Below are positions 23,920 through 36,797 of a stretch of DNA of 64,000 nucleotides, in pieces. The DNA lies in assembly GCF_001411555.2 (NCBI RefSeq), contig NC_049916.1, positions 22,599,558-22,663,557 of the forward strand, given 5' to 3'. This DNA comes from Juglans regia (lineage: Eukaryota; Streptophyta; Magnoliopsida; Fagales; Juglandaceae). The translations under genes were made by a program, and so were the position numbers. Positions within the stretch are counted from its first letter, which is position 1. The number at the start of each line of letters is the position of its first letter. The notes beneath the pieces are model-generated. The model saw only the letters and a list, made by a program, of their open reading frames with translations, was not told the origin of the DNA and did no database searches.

Positions 23920-25847
23920 CGTCCATGGTTCCAGCTGCTCAAACCCTCTCTAAACAACAACATCTTCATCTTTCCGGAGATTATGCTGGTTGTGGTGGTG
24001 CTAATTATAGAGAAGATTTTGGTCTTATGAGCCGTACTGTAGAAGGGTATGCATACTTTAGTAGTACTGAATCTTGTTTAGGATCTGATCCTGTGGTTGG
24101 TGATCAGAATATGGCTGAAGATGAATCAAGAACTAACAGTAGTCTTAACGAAGCGGCGACGAGCTCAAAGGATCTTATTCATCAAGAAGAGAGGGATGAA
24201 GGGTGGCTAAAATTGAGTATAGGCGGTCACGCCGCCTGCAGCCATAACAGCAAGCATGATGATCATCAGGCAAACCCAACGGCGAGAAGAGGTTCCGGGT
24301 CGATCGAGCTTGATCTATTGCCCGGCCGTGGCAGTACTTCTCATCAAGCAAGGCCATTAGCTCCTATCTTCCATGTTCCCGAATTTAGAGTTCCTCGTGC
24401 CACTAGTTTTAGTACATCCTTGTTTTTTCAGCACCCGGGAAGTAGTACTTCAAACTTTCCTCATCACCAAGAGATTAACTGGGCGGCGTTTAGGCCAATC
24501 CGGCATAATATAGGGAGTACTGCTTCTTCCTCTACATCATCGTCTTCTTCCTTGATGCCATTTGGGTCGTATTTTGCTCAGCCGCCCCTTCAGCTCCAAT
24601 CTATGATGGATGTTGCCGGGCCGAGCTTAGATTTTAGAGTTATTGATCCTCCTCGGAGGCCCCATTCGGGCATTTGGTTTATGCTACGAGCATCCCAGAA
24701 TCAGTTAAGTGCATATATAAATATATATATATATATATATCTCTCTCTCTAAAAAGAGAAAAGCTGGTAACAAATTTATTGATCGAACACGATCAATTCA
24801 AAATTCTCACCAAAATTAATTTTTCTTTTCTCTTCTCCTATTATATCTGTATATTTGGAAGCTGCTAGGCATACGAATATAATTTGCTTTGTAACAGTTT
24901 TTCACTTGGTTTCTCATTAATGCAGAACAAAAGAACCATTTTTGCCTCAGATACCAAAGAACTACCTGAGAATCAAGTAATATATTATAACTGAAGTCTC
25001 TGATCTCTCCCCTAGTCCTCCTCTCTCAGCTCGTTACTTATTTCGCTTTTATATGTTTTGGCTTTCAAATCTTCAGGGATGGAACGATGACAGTTCGATT
25101 GTTAATGAAGTATTTGGTCAATAAGCTGAAACTGGATAGCGAATCAGAGGTATTTAAATCCATTACCGCAACTTCTAGTACTTTTCGTTGGAAATGCGCT
25201 TATATATATGTTGGTGTTTTATTAATTGGTTCCATGAGCTAGCTAGTTAATTTATTGCTTCTTCATTTTGGTTATTTTATATATATATATATATATATAT
25301 AAATATATAAATATATATATATTTGTGTGTGTGTGTCAGTTAGATTAATGACATGAAAACATGTATAGTATTGGTTGCATATATAGAATTAATAGAAAAA
25401 ATGAACCAAAACCAATCACGGATTTTATCGATTAGCTAATTTAATTCCATGAATATGGACATACAGACGTACTTGTTGTTAGAGGCATGAAAGAAACAGC
25501 AGAACTTATAAGAATTTCTTTATTTCTTCTGTTAAAATCACATTTATTAATTAGGTGGGAAGTATATATCTAGGGAGCTGGAGCCATCCTCACCTTTTGG
25601 ATTATTAGCCTTTCAACTCCGAATCTAGTATTAGTAGAATTTGGCTTCAACTGAGAACTTTTCTAATGCATGAAAATGATCTCCATTTCCAAATTGGTCG
25701 TAAGTTTTGTGGTTTATATGCTGCGGATATTTTGGTGATGGATTTAGGTGCATGTAAAGTTCAAGTGGAGAAATCTGGACCCAATTTTAGAAAACTACCT
25801 ACCACCCGCTTACTTTCCACAAACCCTAAAACAATTAATAAAACAGG

Positions 25848-25884
<37 letters not shown>

Positions 25885-26038
25885 CTAGCTAATTAATTTC
25901 ATGATCTTTTTCTATAAATGAGTAGTTAATTACTGCATGCATGTGTGAAATAAAATTATTATATCTAAAAAATAACTTTTCGATGATCTGGCAATACTTC
26001 CATGGAAAACAGGAGAAAGCACAACCAAATACAAAACA

Positions 26039-26074
<36 letters not shown>

Positions 26075-26535
26075 ATATATATAGACACGGATACGGATAC
26101 ACACAAACAATGATAGAACACATCTCCTCATTCTACAATTATAACTGTAATGGCTTTCTGATCAAGTATAACCACAATAACACATGTTTTGATCCTTAAT
26201 TTGTACGTAACACCTTCATGCAAGTCTCTAGATAGCAATAACAAATTAAATTATATATAACGTTTTTTTTCTTAAAGTTAATTATCTAGCTAACACCAGG
26301 ATACTCCAACAAAACTAAGCTGTAATCCTAAGTACCTGGCTAGCAGATCATCTTTAGATAACCATTAAAATTTAAACCTCTCATTAAATATATATATATA
26401 TATATAAGCTGTAGGGCTGAAATTTTCAGATGAACGATCGAGTAATTCTCAAATGGGAGGAAAGGCTTTTAAGGAACTTAGTCATGCGACTGCATGTTCG
26501 TAGAGCTAGCATACGTCTTGATAGTTGGCATATAA

Positions 26536-26567
<32 letters not shown>

Positions 26568-27361
26568 GAGGTACGTAAGAGAATCACTGTGCTTTAAATG
26601 GAATGCTAACCCTACATGCAGCTGGTAAATCACACTTGTGTCTCTGCCTCTGTTTGGGGGGGGTGGTTATGTCTAGCTAGGATATAATTAGTATAATTAT
26701 CCAGTCGATCGATCCATATTATATAGTAATGACCAGCTTCACCATGCTTGAAAAAAAAAACAGACCAAGTACTAGTACTCTAGCTTGCCAGCTGCATGGT
26801 AGGCTTAACCGAGCATATATAATTCCATCAATCGGCCGGCCAGCCAGTAGTACTACTAATGACCAGAATGTTATTAATTTTGGTAAGTGTAAATTATTAT
26901 TATAAGCAAATTATGAAGAGGATCGAATTATATAAATGAAGGTTGTACGTACACGGTTCTTGGGAATGCTTTAATTATATATGTGGAAGTAGTACGTATC
27001 CCACGTAATATATTCAATTAATTATAAGTACTTTGATCTATACTTTAATAAGTCTAGCTAGCTTTGTCGAGATCATTCATATTGGTAAAAAGTGACATAA
27101 TTTTTCTGATAGATACACGAAATTAAAGTTGTCGCATGTACGTGTCCCGGGCCATGCACTTCATGATCATCATGATACGTCAGTACTACGTCTTTCCTAG
27201 CTAATTATAATTACTATAAAATATTTTAAATTCCTTTTATATAAAATACTTGAGCACTATATATATATATAGATATATATATAAACCTATGGCTATATAT
27301 GAAACATAATTCAAGTATCTGCATGAAGAATTTCTAGTAGTACTGCCTAGCCAATTGGGAG

Positions 27362-27398
<37 letters not shown>

Positions 27399-30300
27399 TG
27401 TGACTCTCGGTTTCGCAGATGATCATTGCATTCAAGTATTTAAAGCATATGTCCACTGAATTTCAGTACATGTTAATATAGTTTGAGACTTGAGGTACTT
27501 AAACTTCCAAGGTCGATATTAAACATGATATTCTATACCCTTATAAGTACGTAGTACTAATCGAATAGTTTTTCAAAGACCAAATTAATTATTAATTAGA
27601 TGGTAGCAATATGCAGCATGATACTAATTATTTTTTTTTATAAGAAAACCATCTTCATTTGAGATAAAATTACATACATTAATCAAGCCAAATGACTTGA
27701 GAAAGATAGTCTGGAATACACAATCCCACCACATTTCTATACTATCAACCCTCCATGCATATCGAGCAAGCTGATGAGCTGCCCTATTTCCCTCCCTGTT
27801 CGCATGATCAGTAAAGTTACAAGAACTGAAACAGCCCGTGAGCTTCTGAACTTCTTGAAACAGAACCCCAAAAGTAGAATCAGCCGTATCATTCTTCTGC
27901 AGAGATTGAACTAACAGCAAACAATCACTTTCCACCAATAGATTTGAAATGCCCATAGTTGAGCACAGCTGTAAACCACGAAATACTGCAAGCAATTCAA
28001 TGCATGGCCTCAGGATCCTCGACTTCAAATTCAACTTTACTTGCAGCCATAACCACCTTACCAGTAGCATCTCTAAGAATGACGCCCACTCCTACCTGAC
28101 GGAGGTCAGCAAACATAGCCCCATCTGTGTTCAGCTTAAGCACATCCACATGATACTAATTAATTAGTACTACTGTTAATGTGCAATATTGCATAATTAC
28201 TATGAGATAATCAATATAAGGGCTATATATATATATACATGGTAAAGCCTGGAAAAATATATTGGTTTTGCATTTATTATGGTATGGAATAGGAAAAATA
28301 TATTAGTCTTGCATTCATAACTTATATTATGAGCCCATTTGCTATATATTATCTTATAATGTTATAGGTTAATTAATTGAGTTTGCATTATTTAAGCATT
28401 ATATTTTTCTATATGCGTGCTTGGGGAAGCTACGTACAAGGAGTAGTACTGCATGCAGCAAACAAAGACAAACAATATATATTTCATGTGTGTATATTCT
28501 ATGTCTCCCGTACCTACCTATGTACGTAATTAATATAAGCTGTTTTTAGGTGATGTACCCTTACACACACACCATATCATGATTTGAAGCCATATTATGT
28601 ATATTATATGATCCTTCTCTATTAATAATGTTTCCTTGAACTTCATGCATGCCTGCATGAAGTAAGGAGATTTTAATTTATGAGATAGTATCTTATTTTT
28701 ATCACTTACATGTTCTTAATTAATATTAGTTCTTAATGAAACCGATAATGCAACAACCATCAATCAAAAGTACTAGAATTCTAACACCTATACAAACACC
28801 TAGCTATATATAATATCACGATACACCAATATATTATATATATACAGCATAATGAATATAATAGTATTAATATTAATCCATCACTAACTATGTTATTCAG
28901 GTCAAATTGTGCCATAGATAGGCAAATTCTTCATGGATTGGATTCACTTCTAAGATTTTATACATCTAGATCAAAACTCTATGCTGCGCATGCTGCAGGA
29001 TGGATATTGCCAGCCCTGATCACCTTAATTTCGTTCACATTGTATATATGCAACTCAATACATATATAGCCAATTATGATTAGGTTTCCGATCATCAATG
29101 AGTGTGAACTACTTACATTTAGCCCCACCCTTAGCGTAAATTTATGAGGATTTCTCTTTCTTATCTTTCTCTTTTGGTATGTATGCTACAATCCGTGAAT
29201 TAATTGTGGGCAATCCATTATGTTCATGCATACGTACATATATATATATATATATATGCTCATTTTTCTGCTTTTTAAGTGATGGTCATTAGCTAGCCAC
29301 AATCAATTAGAAGCAAAATTACCTTAGTACTCGCTCTTAGGGCAATTATAATCAATGCAGGAAAAGCGAAAAGATATCTCAAGTTCAGGGTAGGAATTTG
29401 TAGGCCCTCCTTTATGTGATTTTAGAAAGCTAAGAGCGCGTATTGACCTTAATATCTTAACGACCTTCAACCTTGATTATCTTGGCTTAGCAAGTTGACA
29501 GAACTCATTCATGACAGAAAAAAAAAAAAAACGAAGTTGATGCTAGCACATCCAAATTAATCATATATATCGTAGGGTCATGAAAACCACACGTGTGGAG
29601 TAGATGTGGACCGGCCTGTCACTCTCAACTCCCCATATATATGCTGCATGCCTAGCTAGCAGCTAGCTAATATTATATATCGGTCCCTTTCGTCATGCTT
29701 TCGCTTCTTTCAACTCAGCTTTCCGACAGCTAATTGTAGGCCCTTCTTCTCTAATTCTCCTTCTTTTTCCCTATCGATAGTGCTTGAAAAGGCACGTCAA
29801 AACCTTAAGTGGTTCGCTTTGGTGGAATTTAAAAGACCCCATTATCTCGACCAGAAGCAATCGTAGAGAATATATATATATATAAGACTAAAGAATATCA
29901 TCTAAACATATATTTTTTTACGTCGGAGGAAAGCAATGCATGAAGAAGAAATCAAGAACAGAATCATTGCAAGTTGTATTATTGATATAATTAGTTGTTG
30001 AAAAAACAAACAACAAAAAGAAAAAATAAATGCATGACAGTATAACTCACTAGATAAGATCCAAAAGAAATCAGCATATATTGTTGATGAATAGGATGCA
30101 TGCATAACTTAAAATATATATAGACATATATAATCCTTATTAGCTAGCTAGCTAGGATATATATATATATATATATATATAAACAGCTAGCGACCCTTTC
30201 AAAAGCAAGGTGTTGCCAGGTCTTCCTCGGCAACAACTGCATATAACATACATACATACATATATATATATATGTATGTATGTAAGTATGTATGGAGGTT

Positions 30301-31696
30301 CCACAAAGGGATATTGACCAACATCTTAGGGTTTTTTTTAATCTCCCGAAGCAACGTGAATGAGACGTACATGAAGATGTTTGGAAGTAGTGTGTGTGTA
30401 TGTATATTATATAGTTTAATTAGCACTTAGGAGGTTTAGAAGATAATAAATTAATAATCGTGCACATTCCTCGCCATGCTTTTTGGATCCAAACTTTGTA
30501 CTATATGATATAATTGCATGCTTGGATATCGATTGTGGAATATAACTATATATTAAAAATAAATAAATAATTAAAGTCCAAGGTAGCATGATAGATTTTG
30601 GCTTACGAGCAAAGTCTGGGTCCCATTAATGATTAAAATCGGGCAGTTCAAGATCGTGGGGGATATTAGTACGTAGGGTATAGCCCTCGAAGGTGAGATG
30701 ACCAATTGGCTAGCTAGCTACCCGCTGATCTTGCATGACCGATATATTTTGAGTGATCTTCGAGTAATAAATTAAAGGAAAAAAAAAAAGAAGGAATTTT
30801 ATGGTTAAAGTAGACGTAACAAAGATTTTTATGGGGTAGCATATTAATGGAGAAGACGTAAGCTAGCTATTGACAAAGCATGACTTCAGTACTACAATGA
30901 TCGATCATATATATATAAATATATATATTATTATATGCTGTATGATTTTTAATTTTCGTCTAATTATTTTCTTTTTTATTTTTATTTTTATTTTATAATA
31001 TTATTGATGATCATCATGATCTGATAGCTATATAATTGTCTTGATCTGGTATTATTTATCCTTACTTACAAGTGACTTAAAAGCTAGAGTTAATATTATT
31101 GGGTATATGACCAATTGATCTCTAAGAGATGTGGATATGGGGGATCATGAATACATGATGATGAGATAATGCCCAATAAATAGCTAGCGATCGCGAAGTT
31201 AACTTAAAAAGACAACTTAAGAAATTAATTGTATATTTATTAATTAGTTGCTTCTTATCACCGTCAAGTGGTGAGAAATCGTTGTAATTTATCCACGAGA
31301 ATGATGTCATCATTCTAAATTTGCTACATCATCATCATGTTATATAGTTTTGGACCACTAATATTGTATATTTTAATTATCACTATATATATATGTCAAT
31401 CATCATCATCATGCACGTAATTATTTAATTAGCTTAATATATATATGCCTAGTAATTAACATGACGTATTTAATTTAATTAATTAGTGATGATGGGTGCA
31501 GATACAGATAACATGTAGAGGGCAAGAGCTTCAACCTTTATTGACGTTGCAGCATGTAAGAGATAACATATGGCGGTCGATTTCTAGTCCCAGCAGGCCG
31601 CCGGAAGCAGTACTGACTTTGCAGCTTCCAGACTCCCCCTCGACCAGTACGGATGACCATGTCATGGTTTTGGACTATGGCAGGAGTGCAGCTTGA
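23916..31696 (+). CDS. LAX2-like: LAX PANICLE 2-like protein with RAWUL (ubiquitin-like) domain
   Basis: Four coding exons: 23916-24703, 24926-24976, 25077-25149 and 31502-31696, all with GT..AG introns and matching phases, giving 368 residues. The N-terminal two thirds is low-complexity with short conserved blocks (DESRTNSSLNEAATSSKDL, EGWLKLSIGG, SIELDLLPGRGS). From about residue 245 the chain reads PPRRPHSGIWFMLRASQNQT, then PFLPQIPKNYLRIKDG, VRLLMKYLVNKLKLDSESE, ITCRGQELQPLLTLQHVRDN and VMVLDYGRSAA, a RAWUL-type fold like that of DRIP/RING1 proteins but without a RING finger. Rice LAX2 and maize BARREN STALK2 are nuclear factors needed for axillary meristem formation; the same role is inferred. 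ATG 23916 is chosen because it opens the frame; the next ATG (23925, MVPAAQ) is an alternative start. Confidence 0.8.
26041..26072. repeat. (AT)n microsatellite in intron 3
   Basis: A run of about 16 AT units followed by CTATATATATAG. It is one of at least five such tracts in this intron and is likely to be length-variable. Confidence 0.85.
27631..28148 (-). mobile_element. 5'-truncated LINE 3' end inserted antisense in intron 3
   Basis: A 14-bp direct repeat CATGATACTAATTA flanks the segment at 27617-27630 and 28149-28162, a typical LINE target-site duplication. Next to the left copy is a T run, the poly(A) tail of a minus-strand element. Read on the minus strand the element starts with KLNTDGAMFADLRQVGVGVI then LRDATGKVVMAASKVEFEVE and, after a frameshift, ELLAVFRGLQLCSTMGISNL, LVESDCLLLVQSLQ and HANREGNRAAHQLARYAW, which is the RNase H domain found at the C-terminus of plant LINE ORF2. 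Only about 520 bp inserted. It is antisense to the host gene and carries no functional enzyme. Confidence 0.85.
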
Positions 31697-31953
31697 AATT
31701 ATTCACGAATATTAATTTATATTAATATTCATTCACATCTATAATTAATTATATATTGGCTCTCCCACATGTTAATGTATCTTAATTTGGTTAATTTATG
31801 ATAACTTTTTTTTTTTTTTTTTTATCATCTTGATCTTCTTTTATAGTTTTTCTTGTTTTATTTCATTATATAATATTTGATCGAGAAATTAAATAGTTTG
31901 GAATACCCAGAAATTAACGATATTGTTTATATATATAGTTCCGGCCGGGGTCA

Positions 31954-31994
<41 letters not shown>

Positions 31995-32375
31995 CCCGTA
32001 TACGAAAATAATATTGTAATTCAGGCATTATATATATGCAATGGGAGCTGATATTCAATTATTATTATTATTATTTCTTTTAACAAGTTGAAATTAACGT
32101 CATGAGTATGATTAATATTTGATAATCGAAACAGTTTCCCTTTCGTGCATGTTTTATAATTTTTATGTGATCATATTTTCTCTATCTTCCCATTCCCCGG
32201 CTGACATGTTATGATTTATATATGAAGACGATTATTTTGTCAATATTTGATGTTGCCCCCAAGAAATGATGAAAAGATAATGATAAAAAAATATAGCATT
32301 TCTCGTAGTAAAATAACTTCTATTAAACACATGCTTAAACTAGGTGTGAAATTTCATTAACCATTAATGTGTTAT
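31697..32375. other. 3' flank of the LAX2-like gene
   Basis: This should contain the 3' UTR, but no single clear polyadenylation signal stands out in such AT-rich sequence. A T20-type run lies near 31806-31824 and an (AT)n tract near 31957-31993. No reading frame of note. Confidence 0.45.
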
Positions 32376-32690
32376 TATTAAGGCATCCAGTCCCAATGAA
32401 GAAGAAGATCACTCTACCAAAATTTGTTCTCAAGGGTCAACACAGCTATCAGAATTAGAATCTTCTGGAATGGCTGGCCATTGTCAACAACAAATGAAGA
32501 CCTTGACACAAGAGTAGTGTATGTGATGTATTTTCTCTACTATGAAACTGTATAAAGGGATGGGAAATTGATTGTATGTGAGTCATGAGAAATTATGAAG
32601 ACTGAATGAAAAAGGAAAATCTTCGTCTGAGCATTTCTTCAAACACCTGGTGTGTTCTTCTTTATCTTTATCATTTTACTTGTTTCAACA
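32376..32690 (+). repeat. 5' LTR of the copia element
   Basis: It begins TATTAAGGCATCCAGTCCC and ends TTGTTTCAACA. A TATA-like TATAAAGGGATGG lies at about 32550. Compared with the 3' LTR it lacks about 50 bp (the section with ACTCATGTCCTAGCTCTAG) and has several substitutions, so the copies have diverged noticeably since insertion. The left terminus is TA rather than the usual TG. Confidence 0.85.
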
Positions 32691-32703
32691 TGGTACCAGA
32701 GCT
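32691..32703 (+). other. Primer-binding site (initiator methionine tRNA)
   Basis: TGGTACCAGAGC directly follows the 5' LTR and matches the TGGTATCAGAGC primer site of plant copia elements with one change. Confidence 0.8.
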
Positions 32704-32849
32704 ACAAAAGGACTAATGTCCATTTTCTTTCCTCTCGGTAATCATCATGGTGTCCCCAGAAAATTCAAACATATCAAATTCCTCCCACCCACCCGTCTTC
32801 AACCCCTCTATCATCAATTCTTCCACTCACTTTGTCACAATCAAACTTA

Positions 32850-33640
32850 CTATTGATAATTACCTCTTGTAAAAGGCCCAGATCATCCCATTCCTCAAAA
32901 GGACATTAGCTATTTGGCTACGTTGATGGCCCCCTTCCACTACCCCCTCTCATGGTCGATGGTCTTGTCAACCCCGATCATACTAAGTGGCTCTTACAGG
33001 ACCGACTTATAATTTCGGCCATCAATGCTTCCCTATCTGATACGGTCCTTGCCCAAGTCTTGACCTGTACAACCTCACACGAGGTTTGGTCTACTTTACA
33101 TACATTTTTGGTTGCCCAGTCCTCAGCACATATCATGCAGACCCAAAAGCCAAGCTTAAGAAAGGCTCTGCTTCCATTTCCGAATACTTTAACAAAGCCA
33201 CCTCATTGGTAGCTACCCTTGGTGCTGCTGGCCAACCCTTTTCCTTATCTGAGTTCATCATCTACTTACTAGAAGGGCTTGAAACTGATTATGAATCACT
33301 AGTGACCTCCATTACTACTCGGCCTGATTCCCTTCCCCCCCACAAGTATACAGCTACATGTTGAACTATGAGTCTAGGCTAGCTCATCAGACTAATACTT
33401 TGCTTTCAGGTACTCAACTTGCAACCCATGCGACTGCAACTCGTCATCCCAACCCCAACTCTACTTCTGGCCGTGGCCGAGGATTTTTCTCTCGTGGACG
33501 TTGAGGTCGTGGCGGTAGTAAAGGTGGTTCCACACCCTTTTCCAACAAACGAGATAATCGACCCTTGTGCCAAGTTTGTCAAAAACCTGGTCACACAGCA
33601 CTGGTCTGTTACCATCGTTTTAACCAAGCTTATCAAGCCC
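32850..33640 (+). pseudogene. copia gag remnant (UBN2 domain and zinc knuckle)
   Basis: Across two frames: KLTIDNYLL at about 32841, MVDGLVNPDHTKWLLQDRLI at 32952, EVWSTLHTFLVAQSS, then in the next frame KKGSASISEYFNKATSLVAT and LLEGLETDYESLVTSI. A CCHC zinc knuckle, CQVCQKPGHTALVC, follows at about 33568. The order and motifs are those of copia gag polyproteins. Frameshifts near 33110 and a stop at about 33361 break it. Confidence 0.8.
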
Positions 33641-36362
33641 CACCACCCTTGTCCCTTGCAGCTAATTTCACGGCCTTACCTTCCTTTGCCCCTCAATCAA
33701 ATGTATGGTTCCTAGACACAGCTGCCACAAATCATTTCACCTCAGATTTTTCCAACCTGAATCTGGACTCTACCACTTATCAAGGCTCAGATCAACTTAG
33801 CATCAGTGACGAGTCAACTCTTCCAATTCAACATATTGGCACCACTCACGCCAACTCCTCCTCTAGCAAATTTCTTATCTGTCAATTACTTCATGTTCCT
33901 TCTATAACTCAAATTCTCCTTTCTGTTCGTCAATTTTGCTTAGATAATTCTGTGTTTTTTGAATTTCACTAGAATTTTTTTTTATGAAGGATTTGCACAC
34001 CCGGGCCGCTCTTCTTCAGGGCCATGTTAAGGGTGGACTGTATGAATTACCAAATGTTGTCTCGGCCACATCCTTTCCTCACGGATTCACCTCCTCACCT
34101 CAAGCCTTTGTCAGTGAACGAACTTCTTCCCAGACTTGGCACTCTCGCATTGGCCATTCGTCACCTCAAACAACTTCTTTTACCATAAATACATTTAAAC
34201 TTCCAGTTACATCTAGTACAACTATGTCTCCATGTGTTACTTGTCCACAAGCCAAATCACATGTTCTTCCTCATCTCCCTTCTTCTTCTCGGTTAGATAA
34301 GCCTTTTACATTACTGTTTCTTGATATTTGGGGACTAGCACCTATGCCTTTCTCCACTGGATGTAGGTTTTATCTTTCAATTGTTGATATTTTTCTAAAT
34401 ACATATGATTTTTCCCTCTTCAATTTAAATCTGATGTGTCTTCAATTTTTTTAGCCTTTTTGAAATATGTCAATAATTTCTTTTCATCTAATGTTGCTTC
34501 AATTTAATCGAACTCGGGTAGGGAATTTCTGCCATTTCACAAAATTTCTCAATCTCTTGGCATTAATCATCGAGTCACATGTCCCCACTCTCAACCTCAA
34601 AATGGTACAGTTGAATGACGACACCGTCACATTGTCGAAACCAGGCTTTCCCTTCTAGCCTGTGCCTCGGTCCCACAAAAATACTGGGCGGAGGCATTTC
34701 AAAATGTTTTCTTTCTTATTAATCGTATGCTCACACTCACTCTAAAAAATATCTCTCCCTTTCAGGCCCTTTTTCGCAATCCTCCTGATTATAATTTTTT
34801 ACGAACATTTGGCTGTTTATGTTGGCCCATTTTGCGACCATTTAATCTTCACAAGTTGGACCTCCGATCCAAACCATGTGTTTTCATGGGCTACAAGGTT
34901 ATAACTACTTTCACATTCCCACAGGCCAAATGTTCATTTCTAGGGATGTCCAATTTCATGAAGTTACGTTTTCGTGTGCTTTGTCCAGCCCACCTCACTC
35001 AAATCCATCATTACCCATCACATTTCCTTCATCCTTCAATTTATTGCAACATGGGCATCCTTCCTCAACAAGGCCACCTAGCTCTCCCTTCAGCTCAACA
35101 CAGCCCACGGCCTCAACTCCTTCTTCTGTCTTTTCCTCTAATACATCTGACCTAATGCCTACTCCCTCAAGCCCAGTCCAAGTCCCTCACATCTCTACAC
35201 CTCTTAATCCAACACCCAATCCATGCACTTTAGAATCGGCACCTAGGCCATCATCTTCCCAACAAGTGCACCTAGCATCGCAGCCCTTGTCTTCCAAAGT
35301 TCTTTCTCTTCTCTCTCATCCCACCCCATGGCCGCTCGCTCAAAAAATCAAGTTCATTGTCCTCTCATTCAAACCGATGGAACAATTCCATGGCCAGCCC
35401 CTAAACCTTCTCTTCATCTTTTCGTCTCCACCACAAATCCCATACCCGAAGAGCCCATGTCCTTCACTAAGGCCTCTAAACACTCAGAGTGGCGTGCAGC
35501 TATGGCCACTGAATTTCATGCTCTCTTACATAATCATACTTGGGACTTGGTCCCGTTTTCTTCCAACTTCAATGTGCTCAGCTCGAAATGGATACTCAAG
35601 ACTAAACACCATACTGATGGCACCCTTGAGCGTTGCAAGGCACATCTTGTGGCCAAAGAGTTTCATTAGCAGGCTGGTTTAGATTTCACTGAAACATACA
35701 GTTTCGTCAAAGTCGAAACTATACGATTGCTCATTTCCATTGTTATCTCTTCTCACTGGCCCCTACATCAGTTAGATATTCAAAACGTCTTCCTGCATGG
35801 TGACTTGGAAGAGGTTGTCTACATGAAACAACCCCCTCAGTTTGCAAATCTAGATTATCCCCACAATGTTTGTAAGTTGTGTAAGTCTATATATGGTTTT
35901 AAATAGGCTCTTAGGGCTTGGTTGGGTTGACTGGGCTAGTTGCCTTTTCTCTATCTGCCTTTTTCAATATTGAATGGGCTGGTTGCCCTGATAACCGTAA
36001 GTCCATGGGTGGCTTCTATGTATATTTTGGTTTCCATTTTATTTCCTGGGGTTTAAAAAAAACAACCTACCATTGGCAGATCCTCTACTGGAGCGGAATA
36101 CAAGGCTTTTGCAAACACTACCTGTGAGCTTCTTTGGTTACAGTCGTTGCTTGGTGAGTTTGATATTTTTCTTTCTAATCTACATACTCTCTGGTGTGAT
36201 AACCTTGGTGTACATGTCTACTTGTTAACCCTGTTTTACATTCTCGTACTAAGCATGTTGAACTTGACTATCATTTTGTACAAGATCGTGTGGCTACCAA
36301 AGCACTTAAGTTCTCTTTTTATATCTAGCAAAGATCAAATTGCTAACATTTTTACAAAGTAG
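33565..36362 (+). pseudogene. copia pol remnant (protease, integrase, RT, RNase H)
   Basis: Protease: VWFLDTAATNHFTSD at about 33703, with DTA in place of the usual DSG. Pre-integrase: WHSRIGHSSPQT at about 34138 and CVTCPQAKSH. Integrase core: LLFLDIWGLAPMP at about 34316, later ALFRNPPDYNFLRTFGCLCW at about 34769. Reverse transcriptase: WRAAMATEFHALLHNHTWDL at about 35492, then KWILKTKHHTDGTLERCKAH, and after a stop LDIQNVFLHGDLEEVVYMKQ. The YVDD region is deleted. RNase H: EWAGCPDNRKSMGGFYVYFG at about 35960. Many frameshifts make it inactive. Confidence 0.85.
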
Positions 36363-36436
36363 ATCTTTATTGCTCGATAAAATTTTCTACGATCAAGTCT
36401 CACTGTTTCATTGATGCTGCTTGATTCGAGGGGGGC

Positions 36437-36797
36437 TATTAAGGCATCCAGTCCCAATGAAGAAGAAGACTCTACCAAAATCAATTCTCAAGGGTCAACA
36501 CAGCTACGAGAATCAGAATCTTCTAGAATGGCCTCTGTCAACAACAAATGAAGACCACGACTCATGTCCTAGCTCTAGAATATTATAGTATAACTGAATT
36601 GCTAATGTGTAACCACAAGAGTGGTATATGTGATGTATTTTCTCTACTGTGAAACTGTATAAAGGGATGGAAAACTGATTGTATGTGTGTGATGAGAAAT
36701 TATGAAAACTAAATGAAAAAGGAAAACCTTCGTCTGAGCATTTCTTCGAACACCTGGTGCGTTCTTCTTTATCTTTATCATTTTACTTGTTTCAACC
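36437..36797 (+). repeat. 3' LTR of the copia element
   Basis: It starts TATTAAGGCATCCAGTCCC after the polypurine tract GAGGGGGGC and ends near TTGTTTCAAC. It matches the 5' LTR along its length apart from an additional segment of about 50 bp at roughly 36555-36620 and scattered substitutions. Confidence 0.85.

Larger units (their letters stand above)
25150..31501 (+). other. Intron 3 of the LAX2-like gene, 6.35 kb
   Basis: This intron is 30-60 times longer than introns 1 (222 bp) and 2 (100 bp). It begins GTATTT and ends TGCAG. It holds many (AT)n tracts (about 25278-25305, 25851-25880, 26041-26072, 27366-27394, 30158-30180), frequent GCTAGCTAG runs and one LINE fragment (27631-28148). A second AG five bases into the exon (31506) could give an alternative acceptor but would shift the frame. 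Splitting of a single domain by such a long intron is noteworthy; ORFs within it read as chance. Confidence 0.65.
32376..36797 (+). mobile_element. Ty1/copia LTR retrotransposon with both LTRs, defective
   Basis: Two direct repeats (32376-32690 and 36437-36797) bound gag and pol remnants in copia order: UBN2-type gag, zinc knuckle, protease, integrase, reverse transcriptase, RNase H. A methionine-tRNA primer site follows the left LTR and a GAGGGGGGC polypurine tract precedes the right LTR. Pol has many stops and an internal deletion between about 35910 and 35960, where sequence jumps from the early reverse transcriptase to RNase H. I could not find a convincing target-site duplication. The insertion lies about 700 bp beyond the LAX2-like stop codon in the same direction. 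Confidence 0.9.
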
